Shown piece by piece: positions 27,957-38,337 of a stretch of 64,000 nt of DNA. How positions within the stretch are numbered: the first letter of the stretch is position 1; each line of letters starts with the position of its first letter. The position numbers were made by a program, and so were the translations under genes. This stretch comes from Sulfitobacter mediterraneus (GTDB lineage: Bacteria > Pseudomonadota > Alphaproteobacteria > Rhodobacterales > Rhodobacteraceae): assembly GCF_003054325.1 (NCBI RefSeq), contig NZ_QBKU01000003.1, positions 124,001 through 188,000 on the forward strand, given 5' to 3'. The notes under the pieces are model-generated. The model was given only the letters and a program-made list of their open reading frames with translations, was not told the DNA's origin and made no database searches.

Positions 27957-29309
27957 TCAGGCATCGCCCAGATTGGTTTCCAGCCAGTGTTCCAGCCAGT
28001 GAATGTTGTACCCGCCGGACTGGATATCCTCTTCCTGTAGCAGCGCATGGAAAAGTGGCACCGTGGTATCAACACCATCCACAATCAGCTCGCCCAAGGC
28101 CCGTCCAAGACGCGCCAATGCTTCGGGCCGATCGCGGCCATGCACGATCAATTTGCCGATCAGACTGTCGTAATAGGGTGGGATCGAATAGCCATCATAA
28201 AGTGCGCTGTCCATCCGCACACCCAAGCCCCCGGGGGCGTGATATTGGGTGATGCGTCCGGGGCAGGGGCGGAAATCCGGCAGCTTTTCTGCGTTGATCC
28301 GCACTTCGATGGCGTGACCATTGATCGACAGATCGTCCTGACCAAAAGACATGTCCATGCCGCTGGCCACGCGGATTTGTTCGCGCACCAGATCAACGCC
28401 AAAGATCGCCTCGGTCACGGGGTGTTCGACCTGCAAACGGGTGTTCATCTCGATGAAATAGAACTCACCGTTTTCATACAGAAATTCGATGGTGCCCGCG
28501 CCGATATAGTTGATGTCGGCCATCGCATCTGCACAAACCTTGCCAATCCGCGCCCGTTCTTCGGGGGAAATGGCAGGGCCGGGCGCCTCTTCAAAGACCT
28601 TTTGGTGGCGGCGTTGCAAAGAACAATCGCGTTCGCCCAAATGCACAGCCTTGCCTTTGCCATCGCCAAACACCTGAATTTCGATGTGGCGCGGCGTGGT
28701 CAGATATTTCTCGATGTAAACTTCGTCATTGCCAAAGTTTGATTTGCCTTCGGCCCGTGCGGTCTGGAACGCCTTTTCCATGTCCGCTGCGGTTTCGGCC
28801 ACTTTCATGCCCTTGCCGCCGCCGCCAGCCGTGGCTTTGATGATGACCGGATATCCGATCTCTTCGCCCAGCTTTTTCGCCTCTTCCAGGGTGGCCACGC
28901 CGCCTTCGGATCCGGGCACGCAGGGCACACCGAGCTTTTTCATTGTGTCCTTGGCGGTGATCTTGTCGCCCATGACGCGGATATGTTCCGCCGTGGGGCC
29001 GATGAAGGTCAGATCGTGGTCTTCGATGATCTGCACAAATCCGGCGTTTTCAGACAGGAACCCGTATCCGGGGTGGATCGCTTCCGCGCCGGTGATCTCA
29101 CAGGCAGCGATGATTGCGGGAATGGACAGGTAAGACTGCGTCGAGGATGGCGGGCCGATGCAGACAGATTCGTCCGCCATCCGCACATGCATCGCGTCAC
29201 TGTCAGCGGTCGAATGCACCGCAACCGATTGAATGCCCATTTCGCGGGCCGCACGGATCACGCGCAGGGCGATCTCTCCGCGGTTGGCAACGAGGATCTT
29301 GTTGAACAT
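27957..29309 (-). CDS. accC: Acetyl-CoA carboxylase, biotin carboxylase subunit
   Basis: The protein has 450 residues, matching AccC. The N-terminus is [20 protein letters not shown], the ATP-grasp loop is [14 protein letters not shown], and the catalytic region contains [21 protein letters not shown] and [14 protein letters not shown]. It carboxylates biotin on AccB with ATP and bicarbonate, the first step in malonyl-CoA formation. It lies 10 nt downstream of accB. Confidence 0.97.
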   Translation of the reverse strand: MFNKILVANRGEIALRVIRAAREMGIQSVAVHSTADSDAMHVRMADESVCIGPPSSTQSYLSIPAIIAACEITGAEAIHPGYGFLSENAGFVQIIEDHDLTFIGPTAEHIRVMGDKITAKDTMKKLGVPCVPGSEGGVATLEEAKKLGEEIGYPVIIKATAGGGGKGMKVAETAADMEKAFQTARAEGKSNFGNDEVYIEKYLTTPRHIEIQVFGDGKGKAVHLGERDCSLQRRHQKVFEEAPGPAISPEERARIGKVCADAMADINYIGAGTIEFLYENGEFYFIEMNTRLQVEHPVTEAIFGVDLVREQIRVASGMDMSFGQDDLSINGHAIEVRINAEKLPDFRPCPGRITQYHAPGGLGVRMDSALYDGYSIPPYYDSLIGKLIVHGRDRPEALARLGRALGELIVDGVDTTVPLFHALLQEEDIQSGGYNIHWLEHWLETNLGDA

Positions 29310-29319
29310 CTGCGCGCCC

Positions 29320-29817
29320 TTATTCGATGATCACAAGCGGCGCACCAAATTCGACGGCATCGCCATCGCCGACCAGAATGCGCTTGATTGTGCCTGCCTT
29401 GGGGGCAGGAATATGGTTCATCGTTTTCATCGCCTCAACGATCAGCAATGTATCCCCTTCAGAGACGCTGGCGCCAACGGTGATGAACGCCGGCGCGCCC
29501 GGCTCACCTTGCATATAAACGGTTCCGACCATGGGCGAGGTCACTGCGCCCGGATGGCTTGCCGGATCGGCAGGTTCTTCTGCGGCAGTGGCAGCAGCGG
29601 CGGCCGCAGCGGCGGGCGCAGCAGCCATAGGGGCCGCAGCCTGCATCTGTTGCGGTGCCACGATCTGTTGTGGTGGCTTGCGGCTGACGCGGACATTGAG
29701 GCTGTCATCCTCAGCATAGTCGCGTTTGACCTGCAGCTCGGTCAGGTCATTTTCATTCAGCAGCTCGGCCAAGGCCTTGATAAAGGCCACATCAGCGTCA
29801 TGGGTGTTCTTAGTCAT
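29320..29817 (-). CDS. accB: Acetyl-CoA carboxylase, biotin carboxyl carrier protein
   Basis: The protein has 165 residues. A helical N-terminus ([23 protein letters not shown]) leads through an Ala/Pro-rich linker (about residues 60-85) to the biotinyl domain with the biotin-lysine motif EAMKTMNHI. Start MTKNTHD at 29817 is chosen over 29832 because a GAGG ribosome site precedes it. It carries biotin between AccC and the carboxyltransferase, whose genes are not in this window. Confidence 0.96.
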   Translation of the reverse strand: MTKNTHDADVAFIKALAELLNENDLTELQVKRDYAEDDSLNVRVSRKPPQQIVAPQQMQAAAPMAAAPAAAAAAAATAAEEPADPASHPGAVTSPMVGTVYMQGEPGAPAFITVGASVSEGDTLLIVEAMKTMNHIPAPKAGTIKRILVGDGDAVEFGAPLVIIE

Positions 29818-29880
29818 TTTTTTCCTCAACACTTCTTTTGTGCAGGCACCAAAGTGCCGTGACGTTTTTTTGCTTATATG

Positions 29881-29898
29881 CCATGGGACTCCCCATGG
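29881..29898. promoter_or_regulatory. Palindrome in the divergent accB/acyl-CoA ligase promoter
   Basis: CCATGGG, loop ACTC, CCCATGG is a perfect 7-bp inverted repeat midway between the divergent accB gene and the ligase gene. A second dyad, GGCAC CAAA GTGCC, lies at 29845-29858. Either could be an operator; no regulator can be named from sequence. Confidence 0.35.
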
Positions 29899-29960
29899 AA
29901 AGCCGCCAGTTGCAGCCTCAATAAAGGCTTGGCATGGTGGGATTCAAAGGGGAAGTTTTC

Positions 29961-31463
29961 ATGAATCTTGACCATTGGTTGATCCGCACTGCTGCGGCCA
30001 TGCCGGATCGGCCCGCTGTTTTTGAGGGGCGGAACAGGATTTGCGACTATGCGGGCCTGAACGCCCGGGCCGGTGCGCTGGCCGCTTGGCTGACCGGGCA
30101 GGGCGTTGCACCGGGGGATCGGGTTGCGATTTTTATGAAGAATGTGCCCGATTATCTGGCGGTTCTCTACGGGATTTGGCGCTCCGGCGCGGCGGCGGTG
30201 CCGATCAATGCCAAGCTGCACGGGCGCGAGGCGGCGTTCATCATAGAGGATGCCGATGCCAAACTGGTGTTTGCCAGCCCCGAACTGGCGCCAGCCCTAA
30301 ATGAGGCAAATGCCCCCGCGCGTATCCTTTCCACCGATGATCAGGTGTTCCAGACCGCCATAGTCGCCACGCCGATGATGCATCCCGTGGATCGCGCAGC
30401 GGAGGATCTGGCGTGGCTGTTTTATACTTCCGGCACCACGGGCAAGCCCAAGGGCGTGATCATCACTCATGGCATGTTGATGTCGATGGCGCTGTGCTAC
30501 GAGGCGGACGTTGATCCGGTGAGCGCGAAAGACACAACCCTTTATGCCGCTCCAATGAGCCATGGCGCGGGGCTTTACGCCTTGATGCATGTCGCCAAGG
30601 GGGCGGCCCATGTCTGTCCGGCCTCTGGCGGGTTTGACCCTGCGGAAATTCTTGATCTGGCGGCGCATTTCGGGTCGGTACACATGTTTGCAGCCCCGAC
30701 AATGGTCAAACGGATGACCGATTTTGCCAAAGGCGCGGGCCACTGCGGGCAGGGGCTGCGCACCGTCGTTTATGCGGGCGGACCGATGTACAACGCCGAT
30801 ATCATAGACGCGGTGGAACAGTTTGGCCCGGTCTTTGTGCAGATATACGGACAGGGCGAATGCCCGATGGGGATCACCGCCTTGCCGCGCACCGATGTGG
30901 CAGATCGCAGCGCGAAGAATTGGCAAAAGCGGCTGGCCTCGGTCGGGCGGGCGCAATCTGCGGTCGAGGTTCGGATTGGCGATGCGAACGGTCAGCCATT
31001 GCCCACCGGATCGCAGGGGGAGATTATGGTGCGCGGCGCAACGGTCATGCCCGGCTATTGGCAAAATCCGGCGGGCAGCGCCAAAGCCTTGAAAGACGGC
31101 TGGCTGATGACCGGCGACATGGGGTTCCTGGACGCCCGAGGCTATCTGACGCTGCAAGATCGCAGCAAGGATGTGATCATAACAGGCGGTTCCAACGTCT
31201 ATCCCCGCGAGGTTGAGGAGGTCTTGTTGACCCATCCACAGATCAGCGAAGCGGCGGTGGTTGGGCAACCGCACCCTGAATGGGGCGAAGAGGTGATCGC
31301 TTTTGTGGTGGGTGAGGCAGAGGCCGCAGCGCTGGATGGGTTGTGTCTGAGCAAGATCGCCCGTTTCAAAAGGCCCAAACGCTATCACCACCTGCCGGAA
31401 TTGCCCAAGAACAACTATGGCAAAGTGCTCAAGACCGAGTTGCGCAAGCTGTTGGAGGGGTAG
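29961..31463 (+). CDS. Class I adenylate-forming acyl-CoA ligase
   Basis: The protein has 500 residues and the ANL fold: P-loop YTSGTTGKPKGVIITHG (about residue 157), YGQGECPMGITALPR, TGDMGFLDARGYLTLQDRSKDVIITGGSNVYPREVEEVL, and the C-terminal catalytic lysine in PKNNYGKVLKTELR. It activates a carboxylic acid to its CoA ester through an acyl-adenylate. The GQGE motif replaces the common YGxTE. The substrate is not evident. ATG at 29961 has GGGGAAG upstream. It is monocistronic, divergent from accB and convergent with the liv-type ABC operon. Confidence 0.85.
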   Translation: MNLDHWLIRTAAAMPDRPAVFEGRNRICDYAGLNARAGALAAWLTGQGVAPGDRVAIFMKNVPDYLAVLYGIWRSGAAAVPINAKLHGREAAFIIEDADAKLVFASPELAPALNEANAPARILSTDDQVFQTAIVATPMMHPVDRAAEDLAWLFYTSGTTGKPKGVIITHGMLMSMALCYEADVDPVSAKDTTLYAAPMSHGAGLYALMHVAKGAAHVCPASGGFDPAEILDLAAHFGSVHMFAAPTMVKRMTDFAKGAGHCGQGLRTVVYAGGPMYNADIIDAVEQFGPVFVQIYGQGECPMGITALPRTDVADRSAKNWQKRLASVGRAQSAVEVRIGDANGQPLPTGSQGEIMVRGATVMPGYWQNPAGSAKALKDGWLMTGDMGFLDARGYLTLQDRSKDVIITGGSNVYPREVEEVLLTHPQISEAAVVGQPHPEWGEEVIAFVVGEAEAAALDGLCLSKIARFKRPKRYHHLPELPKNNYGKVLKTELRKLLEG

Positions 31464-31492
31464 AGGCACACAGGCGATGGCCCACCGGCCAA

Positions 31493-31520
31493 CAAAAAAA
31501 GCAGCAGGCGGACCTGCTGC
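31493..31520 (-). terminator. Rho-independent terminator of the liv-type ABC operon
   Basis: On the minus strand GCAGCAGG, loop TCCG, CCTGCTGC is followed by seven T residues. It lies 40 nt after the end of the livF-like gene and also 30 nt past the stop of the convergent ligase gene. Confidence 0.9.
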
Positions 31521-31559
31521 TTAGTTGGGGGTAATTTCATGCCTCAGCCAGAGCTAAGA

Positions 31560-32312
31560 TCAGATCGCGAGGTATTCCGCCCGCAGCTCTGCGTTGTTCA
31601 GAACCTCTTCGGCTGTGCCGTCAAAAACGATCCCGCCGGTATCGAGGATCACAGCGCGGTCGGCCAGCTTCAGGGCGCGGACCGCGTTTTGTTCAACCAG
31701 GATCGTGGTGATCCCCTGTTCCTTGATCAGGCCCAGAGTCTTTTCAATCTCGTCCACAATCACTGGCGCGAGGCCCTCGTAAGGCTCATCCAACAGCAGC
31801 ACTTTGATGTCACGAGCCAAGGCGCGGGCGATGGCCAGCATCTGCTGTTCGCCGCCGGAAAGCGTGACGCCCTCTTGGTTCTTGCGTTCACCAAGGCGCG
31901 GAAACAGATCATACAAACGATCCAGCGACCAACCCACAGGCGGGGCGATCTGGGCCAGTTTGAGGTTTTCCTCAACCGTCAGGCCGGGGATGATCCGCCG
32001 GTCTTCGGGCACCAGGGCAAGGCCAGCGGCAGAAGCCTGATGGCTGGCCATTTTGTGCAGTGGCTGGTGGTCCAGCCAGATCTCGCCGTGGCGGGCCTCA
32101 GGTTCGCTCAACCGGGCAATGGCCCGCAAGGTCGAGGTTTTGCCAGCGCCGTTGCGGCCCAGAAGGGCAAGGATCTCGCCCTCATGCACGTTAAAGGTAA
32201 CGCCCTGCACGATATAGCTTTCGCCGTAATAGGCGTGCAGATCCCAGACCGACAGAAAGGCGGGTGCGGTACTGGCGTGATTGGCGTTGCGGTTCATTGT
32301 TGCGGTGTTCAT
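31560..32312 (-). CDS. livF: Branched-chain-amino-acid-type ABC transporter ATP-binding protein (LivF-like)
   Basis: The protein has 250 residues with Walker A LLGRNGAGKTSTLRAI, the signature LSGGEQQMLAIARAL and Walker B VLLLDEPYEGLAP. GLALVPEDRRIIPGLTVEENLKL is typical of LivF. An N-terminal extension of about 18 residues precedes the domain. It is the last gene of the operon, 11 nt after livG. The substrate of this HAAT-family system (amino acid, amide, urea or other) is set by the binding protein at 35464 and is not known. Confidence 0.9.
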   Translation of the reverse strand: MNTATMNRNANHASTAPAFLSVWDLHAYYGESYIVQGVTFNVHEGEILALLGRNGAGKTSTLRAIARLSEPEARHGEIWLDHQPLHKMASHQASAAGLALVPEDRRIIPGLTVEENLKLAQIAPPVGWSLDRLYDLFPRLGERKNQEGVTLSGGEQQMLAIARALARDIKVLLLDEPYEGLAPVIVDEIEKTLGLIKEQGITTILVEQNAVRALKLADRAVILDTGGIVFDGTAEEVLNNAELRAEYLAI

Positions 32313-32323
32313 CGTGGTGATCC

Positions 32324-33085
32324 TTATGCCGCTTGGGTTTCGCCAAGGTAGGCTTCGCGCACCTTGGGGTGACCCTTGATTTTGTCAGGCGTGTCTTCCA
32401 CCAGCGGCGTGCCCTGTGCCAGTACGGTGATCCGCTCGGCCAGAGAGAACACAACATGCATGTCGTGTTCGATGATGGCGATGGTGATGTCGCGCTCGTC
32501 CTTGATCCGTTTGAGCAGATCAATGGTGTTGTTGGTGTCCGCACGGGCCATGCCCGCCGTTGGTTCATCCAACAGCAACAGCCGTGGATCTTGGGCCAGA
32601 CACATGGCGATTTCCAAGCGGCGTTTGTCACCGCGTGACATGGAGGCGGCATGCATCTCGCGCTTGTCGATCATGTTCATATCGACCAGCATTTCTTCAG
32701 CCTTGGCGACGATGTCCTGCTCATTGGCGATGGTTTCCAATGCATGCATCCGAAACGCGCCATCGCGTTTGGCAAAGCAGGGGATCAACATATTTTCCAT
32801 CACCGTCAGATCGCCAAAGATCTCGGGGGTTTGGAATACGCGGCTGATACCCATCTGGTTGATTTCAAAAGGTTTGCGCCCCAGAACCGATTGCCCGTCA
32901 AACATCACCGATCCGGTGTCAGGGATCAATTTGCCGACCAAACAGTTCAGCAAGGTGGACTTGCCCGCGCCGTTTGGCCCGATGATGGCATGCACCGTGT
33001 TTTCTTCCACGTTGAGGTTCACATCCCCCAGCGCTTGCAACCCGCCGAACCGTTTGCCGACATTCTTAACTTCTAGAATTGCCAT
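32324..33085 (-). CDS. livG: Branched-chain-amino-acid-type ABC transporter ATP-binding protein (LivG-like)
   Basis: The protein has 253 residues with Walker A GPNGAGKSTLLN, the signature region MSRGDKRRLEIAMCL (the first residues depart from the usual LSGGQ, reading SRGDK) and Walker B LLLLDEPTAGMARADT. The variant signature occurs in some LivG-type proteins. It pairs with the LivF-like protein to power the LivH/LivM channel. Confidence 0.9.
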   Translation of the reverse strand: MAILEVKNVGKRFGGLQALGDVNLNVEENTVHAIIGPNGAGKSTLLNCLVGKLIPDTGSVMFDGQSVLGRKPFEINQMGISRVFQTPEIFGDLTVMENMLIPCFAKRDGAFRMHALETIANEQDIVAKAEEMLVDMNMIDKREMHAASMSRGDKRRLEIAMCLAQDPRLLLLDEPTAGMARADTNNTIDLLKRIKDERDITIAIIEHDMHVVFSLAERITVLAQGTPLVEDTPDKIKGHPKVREAYLGETQAA

Positions 33086-33096
33086 TGTTTCGTTCC

Positions 33097-34320
33097 TTAT
33101 TCAGCTGCGGGGTTGCGCTGTTTGGCGGCTTTCGCCTCAGCGTCGTCGGATTTTCCGTCCTTGCGACGGAAGGTGGCTCCGATTTTCTCAGCACCTTGCA
33201 CAAGACCGCCAGGCAGGAAGATCACAACCATCATGAACAGCAGACCAAGCGTCAGGTGCCAGCCCTTGCCCACGAAGGGGTGAACCAGCGTGACCATGAA
33301 ATTCTCGATGCCATCAGGCAGGAAAGAGAACCAGCTGTGCAGAACGTTGTCGTTGATCTTGGCAAAGATGTTTTCAAAGTACTTGATGAACCCTGCGCCC
33401 AGAACCGGACCGATCAAAGTGCCTGCGCCGCCAAGGATGGTCATCAAAACCACCTCGCCAGAGGCTGTCCATTGCATCCGTTCGGCGCCTGACAGCGGGT
33501 CCATAGAGGCCATCAAACCACCCGCAAGGCCCGCATACATGCCGGAGATCACAAAGACCGCCAATGTATAGGGTTTGGTGTTCAAACCGGTGTAGTTCAT
33601 CCGCTGCTGGTTCGATTTTACCGCCCGCAGCATCAGCCCGAAGGGGGACCGGAAGATGCGGATTGCCAGATAGAACATGCCGATCAGGACCAGCGCACAG
33701 AAGTAGTAACCAAAGTTGAAGTCAAAGCTCCATGCGCCGACGTCCAAGGTATAGGTCGACTGCATCTTTTGGCCAAAGAGGTGCGGAATGTCCGGCTTGG
33801 CCGCGCTGTGGAAAAACTGCGGGTCAGAGTTATAGACCTGCAAACCGGTTTCACCGTTGGTGATCGGGGTGCCGACAAAACGGCCAATCAGATCAGAATA
33901 GGCAATCGCAAACAGCATTTGTGCAAAGGCCAGTGTCAGGATCGAAAAATAGATCCCGGAGCGGCGCAGCGAGATATAACCGATCAGCAGGGCAAAGAAG
34001 GCCGAGACGATGACCGACAGGATCATGCCGGGAATGATGTTGTACCCCAGCAATTTGAACATCCAGACCGCGGAGTAGGATCCGATCCCCAGAAAGGCCG
34101 CGTGGCCAAAGCTGAGGTAGCCGGTCAGACCAAACAGCAGGTTAAAGCCGATGGCAAAGATGCCAAAGATCGCAAACCGCTGCATCAGGTCCGGATAGCC
34201 CGCGTTGAACTGCGCCATGGCAGAATCGGCAGGAAACGGGTTGAGGAGGAAAGGGGCGAACAGCGCCAGGCAGATCACAATGATCAACAGCTGCGTGTCG
34301 TGTTTCTTAAGTCCGAGCAT
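33097..34320 (-). CDS. livM: Branched-chain-amino-acid-type ABC transporter permease (LivM-like)
   Basis: This integral membrane protein has 407 residues and about ten helices. The conserved loop [16 protein letters not shown] lies near residue 68. The permease signature region is [43 protein letters not shown] long extracytoplasmic insert (about residues 140-190) separates helices. The C-terminus is charged and Lys/Ala-rich. It lies 3 nt after livH with GGAGG covering the livH stop. Confidence 0.9.
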   Translation of the reverse strand: MLGLKKHDTQLLIIVICLALFAPFLLNPFPADSAMAQFNAGYPDLMQRFAIFGIFAIGFNLLFGLTGYLSFGHAAFLGIGSYSAVWMFKLLGYNIIPGMILSVIVSAFFALLIGYISLRRSGIYFSILTLAFAQMLFAIAYSDLIGRFVGTPITNGETGLQVYNSDPQFFHSAAKPDIPHLFGQKMQSTYTLDVGAWSFDFNFGYYFCALVLIGMFYLAIRIFRSPFGLMLRAVKSNQQRMNYTGLNTKPYTLAVFVISGMYAGLAGGLMASMDPLSGAERMQWTASGEVVLMTILGGAGTLIGPVLGAGFIKYFENIFAKINDNVLHSWFSFLPDGIENFMVTLVHPFVGKGWHLTLGLLFMMVVIFLPGGLVQGAEKIGATFRRKDGKSDDAEAKAAKQRNPAAE

Positions 34321-34323
34321 GGT

Positions 34324-35352
34324 TTATTCCTCCATCACGCCTTTGCGGCCCATCAGGCCACGCGGACGTGTCAGCAAGATGATGATAGCGACAACATAGA
34401 TGATGATCTGGTCGATACCGGGCAGAATGTTTTTGATTTCGTTCATGGAGGCGAGGCTTTCGAGGATACCCAGCATAAAGCCAGCCAGAACCGCGCCGGG
34501 CAGGGAGCCCATGCCGCCAACAACCACAACCACGAAGCTTAGAACCAGAAAGTCCATGCCCATGTGGTAATTGGGCGAGTTGATCGGCGCGTACATCACA
34601 CCTGCCAATCCCGCGACCGCCGCCGCGATGCCAAACATGATGGTAAAGCGCCGGTCAATGTCGATGCCCAGAAGGCCCACGGTTTCCCGGTCGGCCATAC
34701 CTGCACGCACCACCATCCCAAAGGTCGTGAACTGCAAGAAGGCAAAGACAGCACCGATGATCAGCGCAGAGAAGCCGAAGTAGACCAAGCGCCAGTAGGG
34801 ATAGGCGAGCGAGCTGTCGAGACCCAGCAGCGGACCAAAGTCAAAGCTGCCAACAAAGGCAGAGGGCGCCGGGGTCGGGATCGGGTTGGCGCCATAGAAA
34901 TACTTGATGACCTCTTGCAGCACGATGGCAAGGCCAAAGGTTACAAGGATCTGGTCGGCGTGGGGACGTTTGTAGAAGTGTTTGATCAGGCCCCGTTCCA
35001 TGACAAAGCCGACAAACAACATCACCGGTATCGCCAGCAGGATCGCCAGCGGCACCGCCCAGTCAATGATCGAAGCGCCCACCTCGGGGCCAAACCAGCT
35101 TTCGACATAGGGGGTTTTGATTTTGAGCGGATTGCCGAGGAAGTCTTTCTCGGTTTCCGACAGCGTTTCAGAGCTAAGTGTCAGAATGCGCTGGAGGGTT
35201 ACGGAGCAGAACGCACCAATCATGAAAATCGCACCATGGGCGAAGTTCACAACCCCCAACGTGCCGAAAATCAGCGTTAGGCCCAAAGCGATCAACGCAT
35301 AAGCGGATCCCTTATCCAGGCCGTTCAGAAATTGAAGAATGATTGCGTCCAT
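34324..35352 (-). CDS. livH: Branched-chain-amino-acid-type ABC transporter permease (LivH-like)
   Basis: This membrane protein has 342 residues: LNGLDKGSAYALIALGLTLIFGTLGVVNFAHGAIFMIGAF is the standard LivH start and GMVVRAGMADRETVGLLGIDIDR is the ATPase-contact loop. An insert after the second helix (ETLSETEKDFLGNPLKIKT) is longer than in classical LivH. ATG at 35352 has AGGTGGGG upstream; the frame to 35427 is a weak extension. Confidence 0.9.
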   Translation of the reverse strand: MDAIILQFLNGLDKGSAYALIALGLTLIFGTLGVVNFAHGAIFMIGAFCSVTLQRILTLSSETLSETEKDFLGNPLKIKTPYVESWFGPEVGASIIDWAVPLAILLAIPVMLFVGFVMERGLIKHFYKRPHADQILVTFGLAIVLQEVIKYFYGANPIPTPAPSAFVGSFDFGPLLGLDSSLAYPYWRLVYFGFSALIIGAVFAFLQFTTFGMVVRAGMADRETVGLLGIDIDRRFTIMFGIAAAVAGLAGVMYAPINSPNYHMGMDFLVLSFVVVVVGGMGSLPGAVLAGFMLGILESLASMNEIKNILPGIDQIIIYVVAIIILLTRPRGLMGRKGVMEE

Positions 35353-35463
35353 GGTCCCCACCTCTTGCAATGCGTCATCACGAGGCGGACAGCGCCCGGC
35401 GTGATGGTATGGGACAGGGCGCATCAATTGGAATGCGCCCTGTAGTGTTTTGATTGGTTCGGC

Positions 35464-36810
35464 TTATGCGCCTGGGTTACATTTGCCCAGTTCGCCACCA
35501 GCAAACATTGGGTGATCCGGCGCATACTCAACCTGAGCACGCGGTGTCACTTCAACGATTTCCAGTGTGTCGTATTCGTTAGATGGGTTCTCTTTACCCT
35601 TCATAACCAACACGTCTTTGAAGCACTGGTGGTCATCGCCGCGGTACAGAACCGGACCATTGCCCAAACCATCGAATTCAAAGTCTTCCAGCGCTTCGAC
35701 AACGCCGCATGGGTTGAATGTGCCAGCACGTTCACAGGCATCTGCATACAGCAGCGTCTGAACATAGCAGGTGTGTGCGGAGTTGGATGGCGGACGGCCA
35801 TACTTTTCACCGAAGGATTTCACGAACGCTTTGGAGCCTTCATCCTGCAACTGCCAGTTCCAGTTCATGGAGCCGATAACGCCTTGCACGTTTTTGCCCG
35901 CACCAGCGGCCATCAGTTCGGAATACAGTGGAACAACGATTTCGAACTTCTTGCCGTTCACTTCTTTGTTCAGCAGGTCGAACTGGATCGCGTTGGTGAG
36001 CGAGTTCACCATGTTGCCGCCGTAGTGGTTCAGAACCAGAACGTCCGCACCGGAGTTCAACACAGGCGCGATGTAGGACGAGAAGTCAGTGGACGCGAGC
36101 GGCGTCAGCACGTTGTTCACAGTTTCCCAGCCCATGGCCTCGGTCGCTGCTGCGATCGATTCCTGCTGTGTCCAGCCCCATGTGTAGTCGGCTGTCAGGT
36201 GATAGGCGCGGCGGTCAGAGCCATATGCGTTCTTAAGCACTGGCGCGAGGGCCGCAGCAGACATGTAACCGTTAAAGAAGTGACGGAAACCGTTGGCTTT
36301 TTTGTCTTTACCGGTGGTGTCGTTTGAGTGGGTCAGACCCGCCATAAAGATAACGCCGGCCTCTTGGCACAGGCCCTGAACAGCAACAGCCACACCGGAG
36401 GACGAACCGCCGTTGATCATGATGGCGCCGTCTTTTTCGATCATCGCCTTGGCAGATGCACGCGCCGCGTCAGACTTTGTCTGGGTGTCGCCTGTTACAA
36501 ACTCGACCTTCTTGCCGAGAATACCGTTCCCTTTCAGCGCTTTGGAGCTGAAAGTGTTCATCATACCGCCGTCGCCTTCACCATTAAGGTGTTGAACCGC
36601 GAGTTCCTGAGCGCGCAATTCGTCCAGACCTTCTTCGGCATAGGGGCCGGTCTGGGGCACGTTAAAGCCCAAGGTTACGGTGCTGCCCGTTGGGGCGTTG
36701 GTAAAGCCAGAGTGCCCGTCGGCACGCAGATACGTCGGCAGCGCCAGACCGGCACCAGCGACAGCGCTGGTTTTGATCAGACCACGACGTGTCAGATTGG
36801 AAAATGACAT
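35464..36810 (-). CDS. ABC transporter periplasmic substrate-binding protein, HAAT family
   Basis: The protein has 448 residues. It has a Tat-type signal (TRRGLIKTSAVAGAGLALP) and then a type I periplasmic binding fold: VTLGFNVPQTGPYAEEG, GGSSSGVAVAVQGLCQEAG, FNGYMSAAALAPVL and YTWGWTQQESIAAATEAMGW. It resembles the urea/short-amide and branched-chain amino acid binders but is longer. Four Cys residues lie near the C-terminus. It heads the operon, 111 nt before livH, as expected for the most expressed gene. The ligand is unknown. Confidence 0.88.
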   Translation of the reverse strand: MSFSNLTRRGLIKTSAVAGAGLALPTYLRADGHSGFTNAPTGSTVTLGFNVPQTGPYAEEGLDELRAQELAVQHLNGEGDGGMMNTFSSKALKGNGILGKKVEFVTGDTQTKSDAARASAKAMIEKDGAIMINGGSSSGVAVAVQGLCQEAGVIFMAGLTHSNDTTGKDKKANGFRHFFNGYMSAAALAPVLKNAYGSDRRAYHLTADYTWGWTQQESIAAATEAMGWETVNNVLTPLASTDFSSYIAPVLNSGADVLVLNHYGGNMVNSLTNAIQFDLLNKEVNGKKFEIVVPLYSELMAAGAGKNVQGVIGSMNWNWQLQDEGSKAFVKSFGEKYGRPPSNSAHTCYVQTLLYADACERAGTFNPCGVVEALEDFEFDGLGNGPVLYRGDDHQCFKDVLVMKGKENPSNEYDTLEIVEVTPRAQVEYAPDHPMFAGGELGKCNPGA

Positions 36811-37041
36811 GAATTCCTCCCGAATTATGAAACCGCAAAGGCGCGTCTCCCGCGCACCTTCACATGGCACAAATGTGCAAATTGACTATCGCCTGCTATG
36901 TGAAAACCAATCAATAACCCCCTTGATAAACACATTAAATTTGTAAATATCTTCGCAGGAACATTTTCAAAGGTGTAAAGAAAATGATGTTGCAGCGCAG
37001 AAACCCATTGAAAACGCGGGATATTGGTGGAGCTTTGTCCA

Positions 37042-38337
37042 ATGGCACGTGAGGGGCTGACTGGCAGCCGCATCCGCGAACGCCGCGTGATGGCCGGGCT
37101 CAAGCAGGCAGATCTGGCCCGTGATATCGGCATTTCGGCCAGCTATCTTAATCTTATTGAACACAACCGCCGCAGAATCGGCGGCAAGCTGTTGCTCAAT
37201 ATTGCCTCCGTGCTGGGGGTGGAACCGCAGACCCTGACCGAAGGGGCAGAGGCCGCCCTGATCGCCGCCCTGCGCGAGGCGGCGGATGAGGCGGGGCTTA
37301 CCGGGCCTGAGGCCAGCCGCGCCGATGAGTTTGCCGGGCGCTTTCCCGGTTGGGCAGATGTGTTGGCTGGCACCCGGCGGCGGGTGGCGTCCCTTGAACA
37401 GACGGTGGAGGCGCTCACCGACAGGCTGGCCCATGATCCGCATCTGGCCGCCTCCATGCATGAACTTTTGACCACCGCTGCTGCGATCCGGTCCACTGCT
37501 GCGATCCTTGCCGAGACCAAAACATTGCAACCGGAATGGCGTGAAAGGTTTCATGCCAATATCAACGAGGACAGCCATCGCCTGTCTGACAGTGCGCAGG
37601 CCTTGGTATCGTATCTTGATGCCGAAACCGGTGCCGCCGATGCGGCCAGCTCCCCCCAAGAAGAGGTTGAGGCGTTCCTGTCAAAGCACGACTTTAGTTT
37701 TGGCAGTCTCGAAACCGGATCAGCGACCGAAGCCACCATCGCCGAGATTGTAGAGACGGCCGAGATGCTCCGCTCTCAGGCCGCGAAATACATTGCGCGA
37801 GGGGTCTTGCAACAATGGGCGCGGGATGCGGCGGTTTTGTCACTCAAAGACCTGCGCAAAGAGATCGAAACTGCCGGAACCGACCCGCTGACATTGGCGC
37901 GCAACCTGCACAAACCTGTTGTTGTTGTTTTGCGCCGTATGGCGGCTTTGCCGGAACTTGGGGCAGGGCTGGTGGTTTGCGACCGTTCAGGCACCGTGAT
38001 TTTCCGCAAATCGGTCGAAGGCTTCACCGTACCGCGCCACGGGGCCTGTTGCCCGCTTTGGCCGCTGTTTGGCGCATTGGCGCAAACCGGCATGGTGGTC
38101 ACAGAAACGGTGATGCAGCTGGGCCGCGCCCAAGCCCAGTTTGAATGTTTTGCCACATCCGAAACCCAATCGGCCCCATCCTACAATGCGCTGCCGCTGG
38201 TGCAGGCGGTGATGGTTTTGCTGCCCGCGCCCGCAGGTGCAGGGCAAGGCCGGTCAATGGGATCGACTTGCCGCGTCTGCCCGCAAGAGGGCTGTAGCGC
38301 CCGCCGCGAGCCGTCAATTCTGAGCAGCGGCGTCTGA
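37042..38337 (+). CDS. XRE-family regulator with DUF2083 domain (short-chain fatty acyl regulator, ScfR-like)
   Basis: The protein has 431 residues. An N-terminal HTH (RERRVMAGLKQADLARDIGI, SYLNLIEHNRRRIGG) is followed by a long helical middle and a C-terminal DUF2083 region (FRKSVEGFTVPRHGACCPLWPLFGAL) with a Cys cluster CRVCPQEGCSARR. ScfR/RamB-type regulators of this build control short-chain acyl-CoA and acetate metabolism in other bacteria. ATG at 37042 is chosen over the TTG at 37024. It diverges from the ABC operon, which it may regulate, and precedes a receiver/kinase cluster. The 36811-37041 gap holds an AT-rich patch with GCACAAATGTGC. Confidence 0.85.
   Translation: MAREGLTGSRIRERRVMAGLKQADLARDIGISASYLNLIEHNRRRIGGKLLLNIASVLGVEPQTLTEGAEAALIAALREAADEAGLTGPEASRADEFAGRFPGWADVLAGTRRRVASLEQTVEALTDRLAHDPHLAASMHELLTTAAAIRSTAAILAETKTLQPEWRERFHANINEDSHRLSDSAQALVSYLDAETGAADAASSPQEEVEAFLSKHDFSFGSLETGSATEATIAEIVETAEMLRSQAAKYIARGVLQQWARDAAVLSLKDLRKEIETAGTDPLTLARNLHKPVVVVLRRMAALPELGAGLVVCDRSGTVIFRKSVEGFTVPRHGACCPLWPLFGALAQTGMVVTETVMQLGRAQAQFECFATSETQSAPSYNALPLVQAVMVLLPAPAGAGQGRSMGSTCRVCPQEGCSARREPSILSSGV

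Noticed and set aside
36811..37041. Defined ScfR binding site upstream of its gene
   Set aside because: GCACAAATGTGC and ATTTGTAAAT are suggestive, but neither matches a known consensus well enough to call.
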